Assembly: GCA_045637775.1 (NCBI GenBank)
Contig: JAZUAC010000074.1
Location: 1 to 21,817 of the forward strand
Source: UMGS172 sp045637775
GTDB taxonomy: Bacteria > Bacillota > Clostridia > Oscillospirales > Acutalibacteraceae
DNA length: 21,817 nucleotides
Direction of reading: 5' to 3'
A program made the translations under genes and the position numbers. The notes beneath the pieces are model-generated. The model did no database searches. It was given only the letters and a program-made list of their open reading frames with translations, and was not told the DNA's origin. This document shows, one piece after another, positions 15,228 to 21,817 of the stretch. How positions within the stretch are numbered: position 1 is the first letter of the stretch; every line of letters starts with the position of its first letter.

Positions 15228-15605
15228 TTAATCTTTGTATATCAATTCGTTTGCTTCGATATTCAAGCGACGTAGTATATCATTACAGACATTTTCGAAA
15301 TTTCTGTTAATGTCATAATTTGAATATCTTAACACCGTTATTCCTAAGGCGTGCAAATCAGTGTCACGCTTTTTATCGGCATCTTTATGCGCTGTTTCAA
15401 AATGCTGTGCGCCGTCTATTTCGATCACTACTCTTTTTTCGGCAATAAAGAAGTCAACAATGAAATCTCCAATGTTCTTTTGCCTGGGTACGGTGAACGG
15501 TAATTTCTTTAAAAGATCATACCAAAGGTGCTTTTCCTCTTTGGTCATATTCTTTCTTAATGTTCTGGCGGTTGCAACAAGATTTTTGTTGTATTTGTAA
15601 ATCAT
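15228..15605 (-). CDS. DUF559 (Vsr/endonuclease-fold) protein
   Basis: A 125-residue protein with the DUF559 pattern: an N-terminal RTLRKNMTKEEKHLWYDLL helix, an RQKNIGDFIVDFF strand pair, VVIEIDGAQH, and RDTDLHALGITVLRYSNYDI followed by a C-terminal helix. DUF559 is related to Vsr and very short patch repair-type endonucleases; D51, E62 and D64 with Q67/H68 stand where the PD-(D/E)XK-like metal site is expected. The biological target of the family is not established. AAAGGTGAG precedes the ATG at 15605. It is upstream of, and nearly contiguous with, the PHP gene. Such proteins are often mobile or patchily distributed, and this one lies next to a repeat element. Confidence 0.85.
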   Translation of the reverse strand: MIYKYNKNLVATARTLRKNMTKEEKHLWYDLLKKLPFTVPRQKNIGDFIVDFFIAEKRVVIEIDGAQHFETAHKDADKKRDTDLHALGITVLRYSNYDINRNFENVCNDILRRLNIEANELIYKD

Positions 15606-15691
15606 GGCTCACCTTTTACTATGTTGTTTCATTTATTGGTTGTGCTTGAGGTTTTGTCTTCGTGTGTAATTTTACAAAAAGCGTGTGATGT

Positions 15692-15873
15692 GCCTTCCCC
15701 AGCGGGGAAGGGGGACCATCGAAGATGGTGGATGAGGAGAGCGAGTCAGTGAAAACTTAAGATAAATGCTAGTGCTTGGAATTTTGGAGTTTAATGTTCT
15801 AAAAACAACGTGTTGGTCAGGGGTTCTCCTCATCCGTCAGCCTGCGGCTGCCACCTTCTCCGCTGGAGAAGGC
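15692..15873. repeat. Inverted pair of double-hairpin (REP-like) repeats
   Basis: Two copies of a roughly 50-nt element face each other. Copy 1 (15692-15740): hairpin CCTTCCCC-AGC-GGGGAAGG (15693-15711), hairpin CCATC-GAA-GATGG (15716-15728), then GGATGAGGAGA. Copy 2 (15825-15873, reversed): TCTCCTCATCC, hairpin CAGCC-TGC-GGCTG (15838-15850), hairpin CCTTCTCC-GCT-GGAGAAGG (15854-15872). Stem differences between the copies are compensated on the opposite strand of the stem. The roughly 80-nt core between them is AT-rich and has no supported gene. The element resembles short palindromic repeats common between genes in gut Clostridia. Confidence 0.75.
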
Positions 15874-15966
15874 TATCAAGCCGTATGGCTTTTTGAGTTG
15901 AAGTTAAGTTTTCTCTGCTCTAATAATATATCACTTATCTTTGGTTTTTTCAAGTGATCGATTTAA

Positions 15967-16002
15967 TTAACCGTTGGTTGACTTTCCATTAACTGATCGG
16001 TT
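15967..16002. promoter_or_regulatory. Possible operator upstream of the XRE regulator
   Basis: TAACCG (15967-15972) is repeated inverted as CGGTTA (15997-16002), just ahead of the -35 box at 16003. The arms are 24 nt apart, so two half-sites would lie about three helical turns apart. Autoregulation by the XRE protein encoded next is a reasonable guess and nothing more. Confidence 0.3.
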
Positions 16003-16032
16003 ATTGAAAACTTACGCAAAACCAAATATAAT
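16003..16032 (+). promoter_or_regulatory. Sigma-A promoter of the XRE regulator
   Basis: TTGAAA (16003-16008) and a perfect TATAAT (16027-16032) are 18 nt apart, giving a short leader of about 32 nt to the ATG at 16072. Confidence 0.7.
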
Positions 16033-16071
16033 ATAGTCGTAGCTACAAGAACTTTAAAAGCTGGTGAGAAA

Positions 16072-17169
16072 ATGAGAATTGGCAAAACTATCAAAAATTT
16101 GAGAAAGACAAAGAATATAACTCAGGAAAAGCTGGCATCGTATCTCAATGTGTCGTGTCAGGCTATTTCTAAATGGGAAAATGGCACAGCAGCACCCGAT
16201 ATTTCGCTCATAGTTCCAATAGCAAATTTTTTTGATGTGTCAACCGATATGCTTTTGGAACGGGATATTGAAAGGCAAAAAGCGGAGCTCGAGGAAATCA
16301 AAGAAGAGGGATCAAGGCTTGCACAACAAGGTCTTACGAGAGAGTCGATCACGCATTGGAGAAATGCTGTTGCAAAATACCCTAACAATTATGAATGCCT
16401 GATCAATCTGGCATACGCTTTGCATTCTTCCAGATTGTCATCGGATTTTAAAAACGATATCGAGACGGCCGACAAATATACCGATGAATCATTGGAAATA
16501 TGCGAAAGAATTTTGGAGGACTGTACTGATATCGAACTTAGAGGCAGTGCAATACAAATTTTGGTGCTCACTTATGGTTCAAAACATAGGGGACATTATG
16601 ATGAAGAAAAAGCGGTACACTTTGCCGAAATGGCACCAAGCCTTTATGTGTGCAGGGATGTGTTGCTTGAACACGCATATATGTTTAATCGCGAAAAGCG
16701 TGACACTCGGGTACATGAAAACGCATTGCAGTTTCTCGACCTACTCACACGCAGTGTGATGTTCGGGAGTTATAAAGACGGCATGGAAAAGATATTTGCT
16801 ATCGAAACAGCGTTGAAGATTTATAAACTGATTTTTTATGACGGAAACTATTTGTTTTATCATTGCAGGATTGCACAGATACACCGTTATTTGAGTATGG
16901 AATACGCTAAAATCGGAGAGCCAAATAAAGCGCTTAAAAATTTAAAGTTGGCAAAGGAACACGCAATTGCCAGAGAACAAATACCCGACGGAAAACAGTG
17001 TTATACAAGTGTTTTTATCAATAAAGCATCCCACGATAACGTTTATACAAGCAAGAATTACACGGGGACCGAGTTTGATTTGATAGACGAAATTCTTTCC
17101 GACAGTGCGTTTGATACTATAAGAGACACTGCAGAGTTTGTTGATTTCAAAAACAGTTTGCACACATAA
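16072..17169 (+). CDS. XRE-family transcriptional regulator with C-terminal helical (TPR-like) domain
   Basis: A 365-residue regulator. Residues 1-62 are a typical HTH_3 domain (IGKTIKNLRKTKNITQEKLA, then VSCQAISKWENG and a second half ending in DVSTDMLLERD). The remaining 300 residues are mainly helical and contain TPR-like phrases (ITHWRNAVAKYPNNYECLINLAYAL; LSMEYAKIGEPNKALKNLKLAKEHA), suggesting a ligand- or peptide-sensing solenoid. GGTGAG precedes the ATG. It is a single-gene unit with its own promoter and terminator, and its target genes are not evident from context. Such XRE-TPR proteins are frequent in Clostridia; neither a toxin-antitoxin partner nor a small peptide gene was noticed next to it. 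Confidence 0.85.
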   Translation: MRIGKTIKNLRKTKNITQEKLASYLNVSCQAISKWENGTAAPDISLIVPIANFFDVSTDMLLERDIERQKAELEEIKEEGSRLAQQGLTRESITHWRNAVAKYPNNYECLINLAYALHSSRLSSDFKNDIETADKYTDESLEICERILEDCTDIELRGSAIQILVLTYGSKHRGHYDEEKAVHFAEMAPSLYVCRDVLLEHAYMFNREKRDTRVHENALQFLDLLTRSVMFGSYKDGMEKIFAIETALKIYKLIFYDGNYLFYHCRIAQIHRYLSMEYAKIGEPNKALKNLKLAKEHAIAREQIPDGKQCYTSVFINKASHDNVYTSKNYTGTEFDLIDEILSDSAFDTIRDTAEFVDFKNSLHT

Positions 17170-17180
17170 TTCAAACATCT

Positions 17181-17221
17181 AAAAACAGCTTTTTTCGGAT
17201 TGATCGAAGAAAGCTGTTTTT
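17181..17221 (+). terminator. Terminator after the XRE regulator
   Basis: AAAAACAGCTT (17181-17191) pairs perfectly with AAGCTGTTTTT (17211-17221), and the stem continues inward through TTTTCG/CGAAGA with one wobble. The T-run at the end of the right arm fits a rho-independent terminator 12 nt after the stop. Confidence 0.85.
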
Positions 17222-17247
17222 AATATATATAATTTATAACTTTGTTA

Positions 17248-17276
17248 TTGCCAAATGGATGATTGTTTGGTATAAT
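17248..17276 (+). promoter_or_regulatory. Sigma-A promoter of the thyX operon
   Basis: TTGCCA (17248-17253) and a perfect TATAAT (17271-17276) are 17 nt apart with an extended -10 (TGGTATAAT). The predicted leader is about 72 nt. This is the clearest sigma-A promoter on the plus strand and probably drives thyX, tmk and perhaps the genes beyond. Confidence 0.8.
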
Positions 17277-17355
17277 ACAATAGAATATATGAGAACATAG
17301 GCTTTTTGTGATGTTTAAGCCTTATGTGAACGCCAAACGGCTGTTGGAGGAAATT

Positions 17356-18117
17356 ATGAAAGTAACTTTATTGGCACATACACCAAACCCTGAGCACACG
17401 GTGGCATCGGCTGCAAGACTTTGCTATTCACCGTCCACCATTGACGAGGTTCGTGAAAATCTCACACCCGAAAAAACGGCACAGTTTGTGGATATGCTTT
17501 CCGAAATAGGCCACGAAAGCCCTATTGAGCACGCATCGTTCACCTTTGGTATCGAGGGTGTGTCGAGAGCTTTGTTGGCACAGATTACACGCCACAGAAT
17601 GGCAAGCTTTTCGGTTCAAAGCCAGCGTTATGTTGCCGAGGCACAGTTTGAGTATGTTACTCCACCCGAAATCGAAAATGACCCCGAGGCCAAGAAGCTG
17701 TTTATTGAAGCAATGGAAAAGGATCAGGAGTATTATGACCGCTTGACAGAGGTTTTGAAAAAGCGTCATAAAGCCGATATGATAGCAAGCGGTATGGACG
17801 AAAAGGCTGCCGACCGTGCCGCCGAGAAAAAGGCTATCGAGGATGCGCGTTTTGTACTTCCCAACGCTTGCGATACCAAGATGATACTTACCATGAACGC
17901 ACGCAGTCTGCACAACTTTTTCAGACACCGTTGCTGTAACCGTGCTCAGTGGGAAATCAGAGAGCTTGCCTCAGAGATGGTCAAGCTCTGCCGTGAGGTT
18001 GCACCCAATCTCTTTAAGAATGCGGGTCCCGCTTGCCTTACAGGTCCTTGCCCCGAGGGTAAGATGACCTGCGGCAAGATCAAAGAAATGCGAGAACGTT
18101 ATACTTTTAATAAGTGA
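17356..18117 (+). CDS. thyX: Flavin-dependent thymidylate synthase ThyX
   Basis: A 253-residue FAD enzyme that makes dTMP from dUMP using methylene-tetrahydrofolate as carbon donor and NADPH as reductant, releasing THF. The ThyX signature RHRx7S is present as R79-H80-R81 ... S89 in RHRMASFSVQSQR. GHESPIEHASFTF upstream and SLHNFFRHRCCNRAQWEIR downstream are the other expected blocks. ATG at 17356 is chosen because GGAGG stands 5 nt upstream and the alignment with the family begins at MKVTLLAHTP; a longer frame would add 16 unrelated residues. It starts the plus-strand operon and is followed by tmk, a logical next step. Confidence 0.96.
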   Translation: MKVTLLAHTPNPEHTVASAARLCYSPSTIDEVRENLTPEKTAQFVDMLSEIGHESPIEHASFTFGIEGVSRALLAQITRHRMASFSVQSQRYVAEAQFEYVTPPEIENDPEAKKLFIEAMEKDQEYYDRLTEVLKKRHKADMIASGMDEKAADRAAEKKAIEDARFVLPNACDTKMILTMNARSLHNFFRHRCCNRAQWEIRELASEMVKLCREVAPNLFKNAGPACLTGPCPEGKMTCGKIKEMRERYTFNK

Positions 18118-18120
18118 ATC

Positions 18121-18216
18121 AAGATTCTTCGGTACTAATGCTTATCAAAATGACCGAAGGGATGTCGATGATATCGTCCCATACAATCTGTCATTTTGAG
18201 CGAAGCGAAGAATATT
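18121..18216. repeat. Inverted-repeat element between thyX and tmk
   Basis: The outer arms AAGATTCTTCG (18121-18131) and CGAAGAATATT (18206-18216) pair at 10 of 11 positions. The inner arms TCAAAATGAC (18145-18154) and GTCATTTTGA (18190-18199) pair perfectly, and the centre can fold further (GGGA...TCCC, CGAT...ATCG). The right part (TCATTTTGAGCGAAGCGAAGAAT) is a widespread intergenic repeat sequence that often appears in databases as a spurious CHFERSEE peptide. It begins 3 nt after the thyX stop. Confidence 0.7.
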
Positions 18217-18236
18217 TCGAAAAAGGATTGAAACTA

Positions 18237-18902
18237 ATGGGAAAACTTATTGTAATAGAGGGTCTTGACGGTTGCGGAAAGACTACTCAGGTTTCGCTTT
18301 TACCTGAACGTCTTAAAGAAAATGGGATAGACTCAAGATTGATCTCATTCCCCGATTATGAGGACCCTTCAAGCACGCTTGTCAGAATGTATCTGGGTGG
18401 AGAATTCGGTTCAAAGCCCGATGCCGTCAATGCCTATGCCGCATCGTTGTTCTATGCGGTCGACCGATATGCCAGCTACAAGCGTCATTGGAGTGAATAT
18501 TACGAAAACGGCGGTGTGGTCGTTTCGGGCCGATATGTTGAGTCGAATGCCTATCACCAAATGGCAAAGCTACCGGAATCGGAGTGGGAACATTATCTGC
18601 CCTGGCTTTATGAGACCGAGTATGAAAAGACCGCCATCCCCAAGCCCGATGCTGTTATTTTTCTTGATATGCCTGTTGAGGTTTCGTCGGCTATGGTGGC
18701 GTCGAGATACAATGGTGATGAGTCTAAAAAGGATATTCACGAAAAGGATATGGAGTACCTTGCCGCTTGCCGTAAGGCGGCAAAATATGCCGCTGAAAAG
18801 TGCGGTTGGACGGTTATTAACTGTGCCGACGGTGATAAACCTCGCACTATCGAGTCTATTTCCGATGAAATTTTGTCAGTGGTACTCAAAGCAGTAAGAT
18901 AA
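18237..18902 (+). CDS. tmk: Thymidylate kinase
   Basis: A 221-residue P-loop kinase phosphorylating dTMP to dTDP. The Walker A motif is GLDGCGKTT (residues 9-17). Nucleoside-binding and LID-type blocks follow as AVDRYASYK, VVSGRYVESNAYHQM and LDMPVEVSSAM...SRYNGDES. ATG at 18237 is preferred because AAGGA precedes it and family homology starts at KLIVIEG; the open frame extends 41 codons upstream only by reading through the inverted repeat (HFERSEE). It follows thyX directly and completes dTDP synthesis. The loop YLGGEFGSKPDAVNAYAASL is typical of the Clostridial tmk-like subgroup as far as I recall. Confidence 0.92.
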   Translation: MGKLIVIEGLDGCGKTTQVSLLPERLKENGIDSRLISFPDYEDPSSTLVRMYLGGEFGSKPDAVNAYAASLFYAVDRYASYKRHWSEYYENGGVVVSGRYVESNAYHQMAKLPESEWEHYLPWLYETEYEKTAIPKPDAVIFLDMPVEVSSAMVASRYNGDESKKDIHEKDMEYLAACRKAAKYAAEKCGWTVINCADGDKPRTIESISDEILSVVLKAVR

Positions 18903-18937
18903 GGTTTTAGTAATATTTAGAATTTGGAAGTGTATTT

Positions 18938-19483
18938 ATGTATTATGTGTTTTTAGCTAACGGCTTTGAGCAGGTTGAGGCACTTGCTCCCGTTGATATT
19001 ATGCGCCGTGCCGAGATCGAGGTTTATACCGTCGGTGTAGGCGCCAAAGTCATAACCTCTTCGCACAACGTTCCCGTTGTTGCCGATGTTGTCGATTGCG
19101 AGATTGCACCCGACAAGGATTGCGAAGGTATTATTTTGCCCGGTGGAATGCCCGGAACATTGAACCTTGAAAAGGCCGCCACCGTGCAGAAGTTTATAGA
19201 CTACTGTGTTGAACACAATCTTCTTATCGCCGCTATTTGTGCTGCACCGTCTATTCTTGGTCACAAAGGTTTGCTTGACGGTAAAAAAGCGGTTTGTTTC
19301 CCCGGATTTGAGGGTCAGTTGGGCAATGCAAATGTTCAGACAGACGCGGTTATGACCGACGGTAACATCATCACAGGTTGCGGTGCAGGTGCCGCAATGA
19401 AATTTGGCTTTGAAATCGTTAAATACATTCAAAGCGAGGCTTCGGCTAATCACTTTAGGGCAGCGATGATATGCGACCGATAG
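18938..19483 (+). CDS. DJ-1/PfpI family protein
   Basis: A 181-residue DJ-1 superfamily protein. FEQVEALAPVDIMRRA carries the conserved acidic residue (E14), and the nucleophilic cysteine is C101 in AAICAAPSIL, with GGMPGT as the oxyanion-region loop. These match the DJ-1/YajL-like group, reported as glyoxalase III or deglycase, chaperone or redox sensor; which applies here cannot be told. It is cytosolic. GGAAG precedes the ATG. It overlaps the 5-formyl-THF cyclo-ligase gene by 13 nt, so the two are translationally linked. In Clostridia a DJ-1 gene beside the cyclo-ligase is a frequent arrangement. Confidence 0.9.
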   Translation: MYYVFLANGFEQVEALAPVDIMRRAEIEVYTVGVGAKVITSSHNVPVVADVVDCEIAPDKDCEGIILPGGMPGTLNLEKAATVQKFIDYCVEHNLLIAAICAAPSILGHKGLLDGKKAVCFPGFEGQLGNANVQTDAVMTDGNIITGCGAGAAMKFGFEIVKYIQSEASANHFRAAMICDR

Positions 19484-20094
19484 ATATAAGACAGTACAAG
19501 ACAGAGTTGCGTAATTCTATTAAAGAGGAACGCAGAAATATGGACCCCGAGGAAAAGCTAAAACTCGATTCAGGGGTTGCACGCAATGTTTTCCGCCTTT
19601 ATCAGTATAAGTCGGCAAAAACGGTGCTGGTCTATGTATCAACGACTATCGAGGTTGATACTTTTGAGATAATCAAGGGTGCATGGCGTGACGGTAAGCG
19701 TGTTGCTGTGCCGAGATGTATCCCCGATACCCGATTGATGGAGTTTCATTATATTGAGTCCATGGACGACCTGTCACCGGGCGCGTTTGGTGTGCTTGAG
19801 CCTGATGAAAGCTTGCCGACAGTTGAGGATTTTACAGGATGTTTAATGCTGCTTCCGGCACTTTCCATTGACTATCTGGGTTATCGCCTGGGTTATGGCA
19901 AGGGGTATTATGACCGATATATGTCGAGATTTACGGGTGCCTGTGCAGGTATATGCTATTCCGATTACATCAGAAGACATATGTATCACGGCAGATTCGA
20001 TCGTCCGGTCGATGTTATCGTTACCGAAAAATGGATAAAGGACGTCAGTGCACGCCGACGTGATGACCGACGCAGATTTATGAGGCAATATTAA
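19471..20094 (+). CDS. 5-formyltetrahydrofolate cyclo-ligase
   Basis: A 207-residue MTHFS-family enzyme converting 5-formyl-THF to 5,10-methenyl-THF with ATP, returning stored folate to the active pool. Visible are the N-terminal KTELRNSIKEERRNMDPEEK helix, VLVYVSTTIEVDT, VAVPRCIPDTRLMEF, LLPALSIDYLGYRLGYGKGYYDRY (the ATP/folate loop) and VIVTEKWI near the end. The C-terminus has an extra basic tail (SARRRDDRRRFMRQY). It overlaps the DJ-1 gene. Its product feeds, through methylene-THF, the ThyX reaction encoded two genes earlier, so a folate-thymidylate grouping is plausible. Confidence 0.93.
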   Translation: MRPIDIRQYKTELRNSIKEERRNMDPEEKLKLDSGVARNVFRLYQYKSAKTVLVYVSTTIEVDTFEIIKGAWRDGKRVAVPRCIPDTRLMEFHYIESMDDLSPGAFGVLEPDESLPTVEDFTGCLMLLPALSIDYLGYRLGYGKGYYDRYMSRFTGACAGICYSDYIRRHMYHGRFDRPVDVIVTEKWIKDVSARRRDDRRRFMRQY

Positions 20095-20138
20095 CCTTTA
20101 AAAAGTTGTATTTTTAAATTACTAAACGGAGGAAGCTA

Positions 20139-21596
20139 ATGGATAAAGATATTTTCAAGATCAACGAAATCGATCCCAATAGTAAGGATATAGAAATTGA
20201 TCTCGATGCATTTAAAATTGAAGAAGATATAAATTTGGATACGGCTACATACTCCGATGATGATACAATAAAGATTAGCGAAGATGTGTTTGATTCTGCA
20301 ACGATCGTGATTCCGAATGTTGATGAAGATTCGGATGCAACGGTCGATTTATCGAAATTTGCGGTAGCAGATGATGAAGGTAATCTTGACGACAGTCGTC
20401 TTTCAGAGGATTTTGTTATCGGACAGGACTTTTTTATTGACAGTACCGAGGCTGATAGTATTACCCAAGAAGAGAACGAGAGCAAGCCTGAAGATAAAAA
20501 GAAGAAGCGTAAAAAGCGTAAATCGTCAGCAGGTGCAGGCTGTCTTATGGCAGTTATTTGGATGGCCGCGATTCTCATAATTTCATTTACCTCGGCAGCT
20601 ATAATTTTGTATTTTGGTATGGACTATCTTGGTATCAGCATGGATGAAGACTCGGCTATTGAAAATATTGAAATAGTTGTAACCGAGGGTACCAGCGCCA
20701 CCGAAATTGCTGAAATGCTTGAGGAAAAAGGTATTATAAGCAGTGCGTCGTTTTTCCGATTCTACGCAAGCCGCGGCGGTCATGCAGCAAAATTCCGCGA
20801 CGGTGTATACTATTTCTCCAAGCAGGACAGCTATGAGGATATCGTTGATAAACTGACCAAGCAGGGCAAACAGGCCGCAGCGGTCAGAGTCACCATACCG
20901 GAAGGTTGGACGATAGATAAAATAGCCGACCGATTAGAGGAAAATAAAATCTGTTCGGCACAGCAGTTCAAGGAAGCCGTTAATGAGGCAACCTATGAAA
21001 AATACAATTATGAGTTTATGAAGGGTATAAAGCAGGAATCACAAGGTGTTCACTACCGTTTGGAAGGCTATCTGTTCCCCGTTACCTATGATTTTTATCA
21101 AACGAACGACAAGTCGGGTGCAGAGCAGGTTATCAAAAAGATGCTTGATAACTTTGATAAGAAGCTTATCCCCGAATTGCGTATCAAGGCCGAGGAACGC
21201 GGTGTGTCGATTCACGATATTGTCACAATGGCATCTATGATCGAAATGGAGGCAAGTGTTGCCAATTATTCCGACAAGCAAAAGGTTTCTGCCGTTTTCT
21301 GGAACCGTATCAACGAGTGGGGAGATAAAGCCTACTTGCAGTCTGATCCCACAAGAAACTACCGCTACAATACTAATAGCTATGATACTTATCAGATAGT
21401 CGGCCTTGCACCGGGTGCTTATTGCTCGCCCAGTATCGATTCAATCAAAGCGGCAGTTTTTCCCGACCCCGAAAGTAAGGAATTCTTCTTTGTCACCGAT
21501 AAGAACATGAAGTTCTATTTCACCAAAACCGACAAGGAACATGAGAAGGTTATAAAGGATCTTAAAAAGCAAGGGCTTTGGATTGAATCAAAGTAA
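20139..21596 (+). CDS. mltG: Endolytic murein transglycosylase MltG
   Basis: A 485-residue YceG/MltG protein that cleaves nascent glycan strands at the outer face of the membrane. Residues 1-118 are an acidic, low-complexity cytoplasmic extension. Residues 119-129 are a basic cluster, followed by one transmembrane helix (about 135-159). The extracellular part starts with a LysM-like segment (VVTEGTSATEIAEMLEEKGI, VRVTIPEGWTIDKIADRLEE) and then the catalytic domain with E369 in MASMIEMEAS, LQSDPTRNYRY, YDTYQIVGLAPGAYCSPS and SIKAAVFPDPESKEFFFVTDKN. GGAGG precedes the ATG. The long N-terminal acidic part is larger than in E. coli MltG. The U32 gene follows after 15 nt. Confidence 0.93.
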   Translation: MDKDIFKINEIDPNSKDIEIDLDAFKIEEDINLDTATYSDDDTIKISEDVFDSATIVIPNVDEDSDATVDLSKFAVADDEGNLDDSRLSEDFVIGQDFFIDSTEADSITQEENESKPEDKKKKRKKRKSSAGAGCLMAVIWMAAILIISFTSAAIILYFGMDYLGISMDEDSAIENIEIVVTEGTSATEIAEMLEEKGIISSASFFRFYASRGGHAAKFRDGVYYFSKQDSYEDIVDKLTKQGKQAAAVRVTIPEGWTIDKIADRLEENKICSAQQFKEAVNEATYEKYNYEFMKGIKQESQGVHYRLEGYLFPVTYDFYQTNDKSGAEQVIKKMLDNFDKKLIPELRIKAEERGVSIHDIVTMASMIEMEASVANYSDKQKVSAVFWNRINEWGDKAYLQSDPTRNYRYNTNSYDTYQIVGLAPGAYCSPSIDSIKAAVFPDPESKEFFFVTDKNMKFYFTKTDKEHEKVIKDLKKQGLWIESK

Positions 21597-21611
21597 TAGT
21601 AAGGAAAAATT

Positions 21612-21817
21612 ATGTCAGAAAAAAATGTTATTTCAAAGCCTGAGCTTTTGTGCCCAGCAGGCGACCTTGAAAGATTGAAAGCCGCAGTTGATTTCGGCGC
21701 AGATGCTGTCTATTTTGCAGGAAATGAGTTTGGTATGCGCGCCGCGCCAAATAATTTCACTTTTGATGAGATTAAAGAGGGAATTGATTACGCCCATTCA
21801 AAAGGCGTTGCGGCTCA
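21612..21817 (+). CDS. U32 family peptidase, N-terminal part (partial)
   Basis: Sixty-eight codons are present before the window ends. After a short lead, PELLCPAGDLERLKAAVDFG, ADAVYFAGNEFGMR and FTFDEIKEGIDYAHSKG match the N-terminus of the U32 family (YrrN/YrrO or TrhP, RlhA, UbiU/V). In B. subtilis mltG (yrrL), yrrM, yrrN and yrrO lie together, and the TrhP-type members take part in 5-hydroxyuridine formation at tRNA position 34. With mltG directly upstream, a TrhP-like role is the best guess. The yrrM-type methyltransferase gene is absent between them. The catalytic and Fe-S cysteines, if any, would lie beyond the window. Confidence 0.88.
   Translation, partial: MSEKNVISKPELLCPAGDLERLKAAVDFGADAVYFAGNEFGMRAAPNNFTFDEIKEGIDYAHSKGVAA

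Noticed and set aside
15766..15957. A 63-codon plus-strand frame across the repeat pair
   Set aside because: Most of it translates the palindromic repeat, it has no ribosome-binding site, and it resembles no protein.
17308..17355. A 16-codon extension of thyX
   Set aside because: The GGAGG site and the homology both point to ATG 17356; the extension is not family-like.
20097..20118. An AT-only inverted repeat (TTTAAAAA/TTTTTAAA) before mltG
   Set aside because: The stem is entirely A/T with no T-tract beyond it; it is too weak to call a terminator or operator.
1..21817. tRNA or rRNA genes, CRISPR arrays, insertion sequences, prophage genes
   Set aside because: No regularly spaced direct repeats, cloverleaf-like sequences ending in CCA, transposase motifs or phage structural genes were seen on either strand. 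A dedicated tRNA scan would be needed to be certain.

Overview
The window reads as a chromosomal segment of a spore-forming, low-to-moderate-GC Gram-positive of the class Clostridia, probably a gut Oscillospirales/Ruminococcaceae-type bacterium. The evidence is a spoIIID gene with a sigma-E-like promoter, good Shine-Dalgarno sites (GGAGG), a PolA with a decayed proofreading domain, an mltG-U32 peptidase pair, and intergenic repeats of a kind common in that group. The lineage is inferred from gene content; no search was run.

Layout. (1) 1-490: the tail of a membrane protein, a terminator, then spoIIID as a single-gene unit closed by a bidirectional terminator. (2) 502-5348, minus strand: a tight operon read leftward, polA - arginine-phosphatase-like LMW phosphatase - rimI - tsaD - C_GCAxxG_C_C redox protein, with overlapping or nearly abutting genes. 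(3) 5349-5572: divergent promoters serving polA (minus) and dusB (plus). (4) 5573-6541: dusB, ending at a terminator shared with the converging cluster. (5) 6587-14167, minus strand: three consecutive paralogous calcineurin-like metallophosphoesterases in three formats: a 1639-aa secreted modular protein, a membrane-targeted probable lipoprotein and a leaderless cytosolic protein. A strong promoter with a flanking palindrome and a leader of about 190 nt precedes the first gene. (6) 14522-15605, minus strand: a two-gene unit of a DUF559 nuclease-fold protein and a PHP phosphoesterase. (7) 15606-16071: an inverted pair of double-hairpin repeats, then the promoter of an XRE-family regulator (16072-17169). 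(8) 17248-end, plus strand: thyX, tmk, a DJ-1/PfpI protein, 5-formyl-THF cyclo-ligase, mltG and the start of a U32 peptidase gene.

How the genes work together. Region 2 links genome maintenance, translation (t6A37 on tRNA, N-terminal acetylation) and protein-phosphate turnover. Region 8 joins dTMP synthesis from folate (ThyX), dTMP phosphorylation (Tmk) and folate salvage (MTHFS) with cell-wall glycan release (MltG) and probable tRNA hydroxylation (U32). The accessory part with most novelty is region 5: one catalytic domain has been duplicated and given different locations, and one copy is fused to about 1250 residues of beta-sandwich and repeat modules without any recognisable cell-wall anchor. 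Its substrate cannot be read from the sequence.
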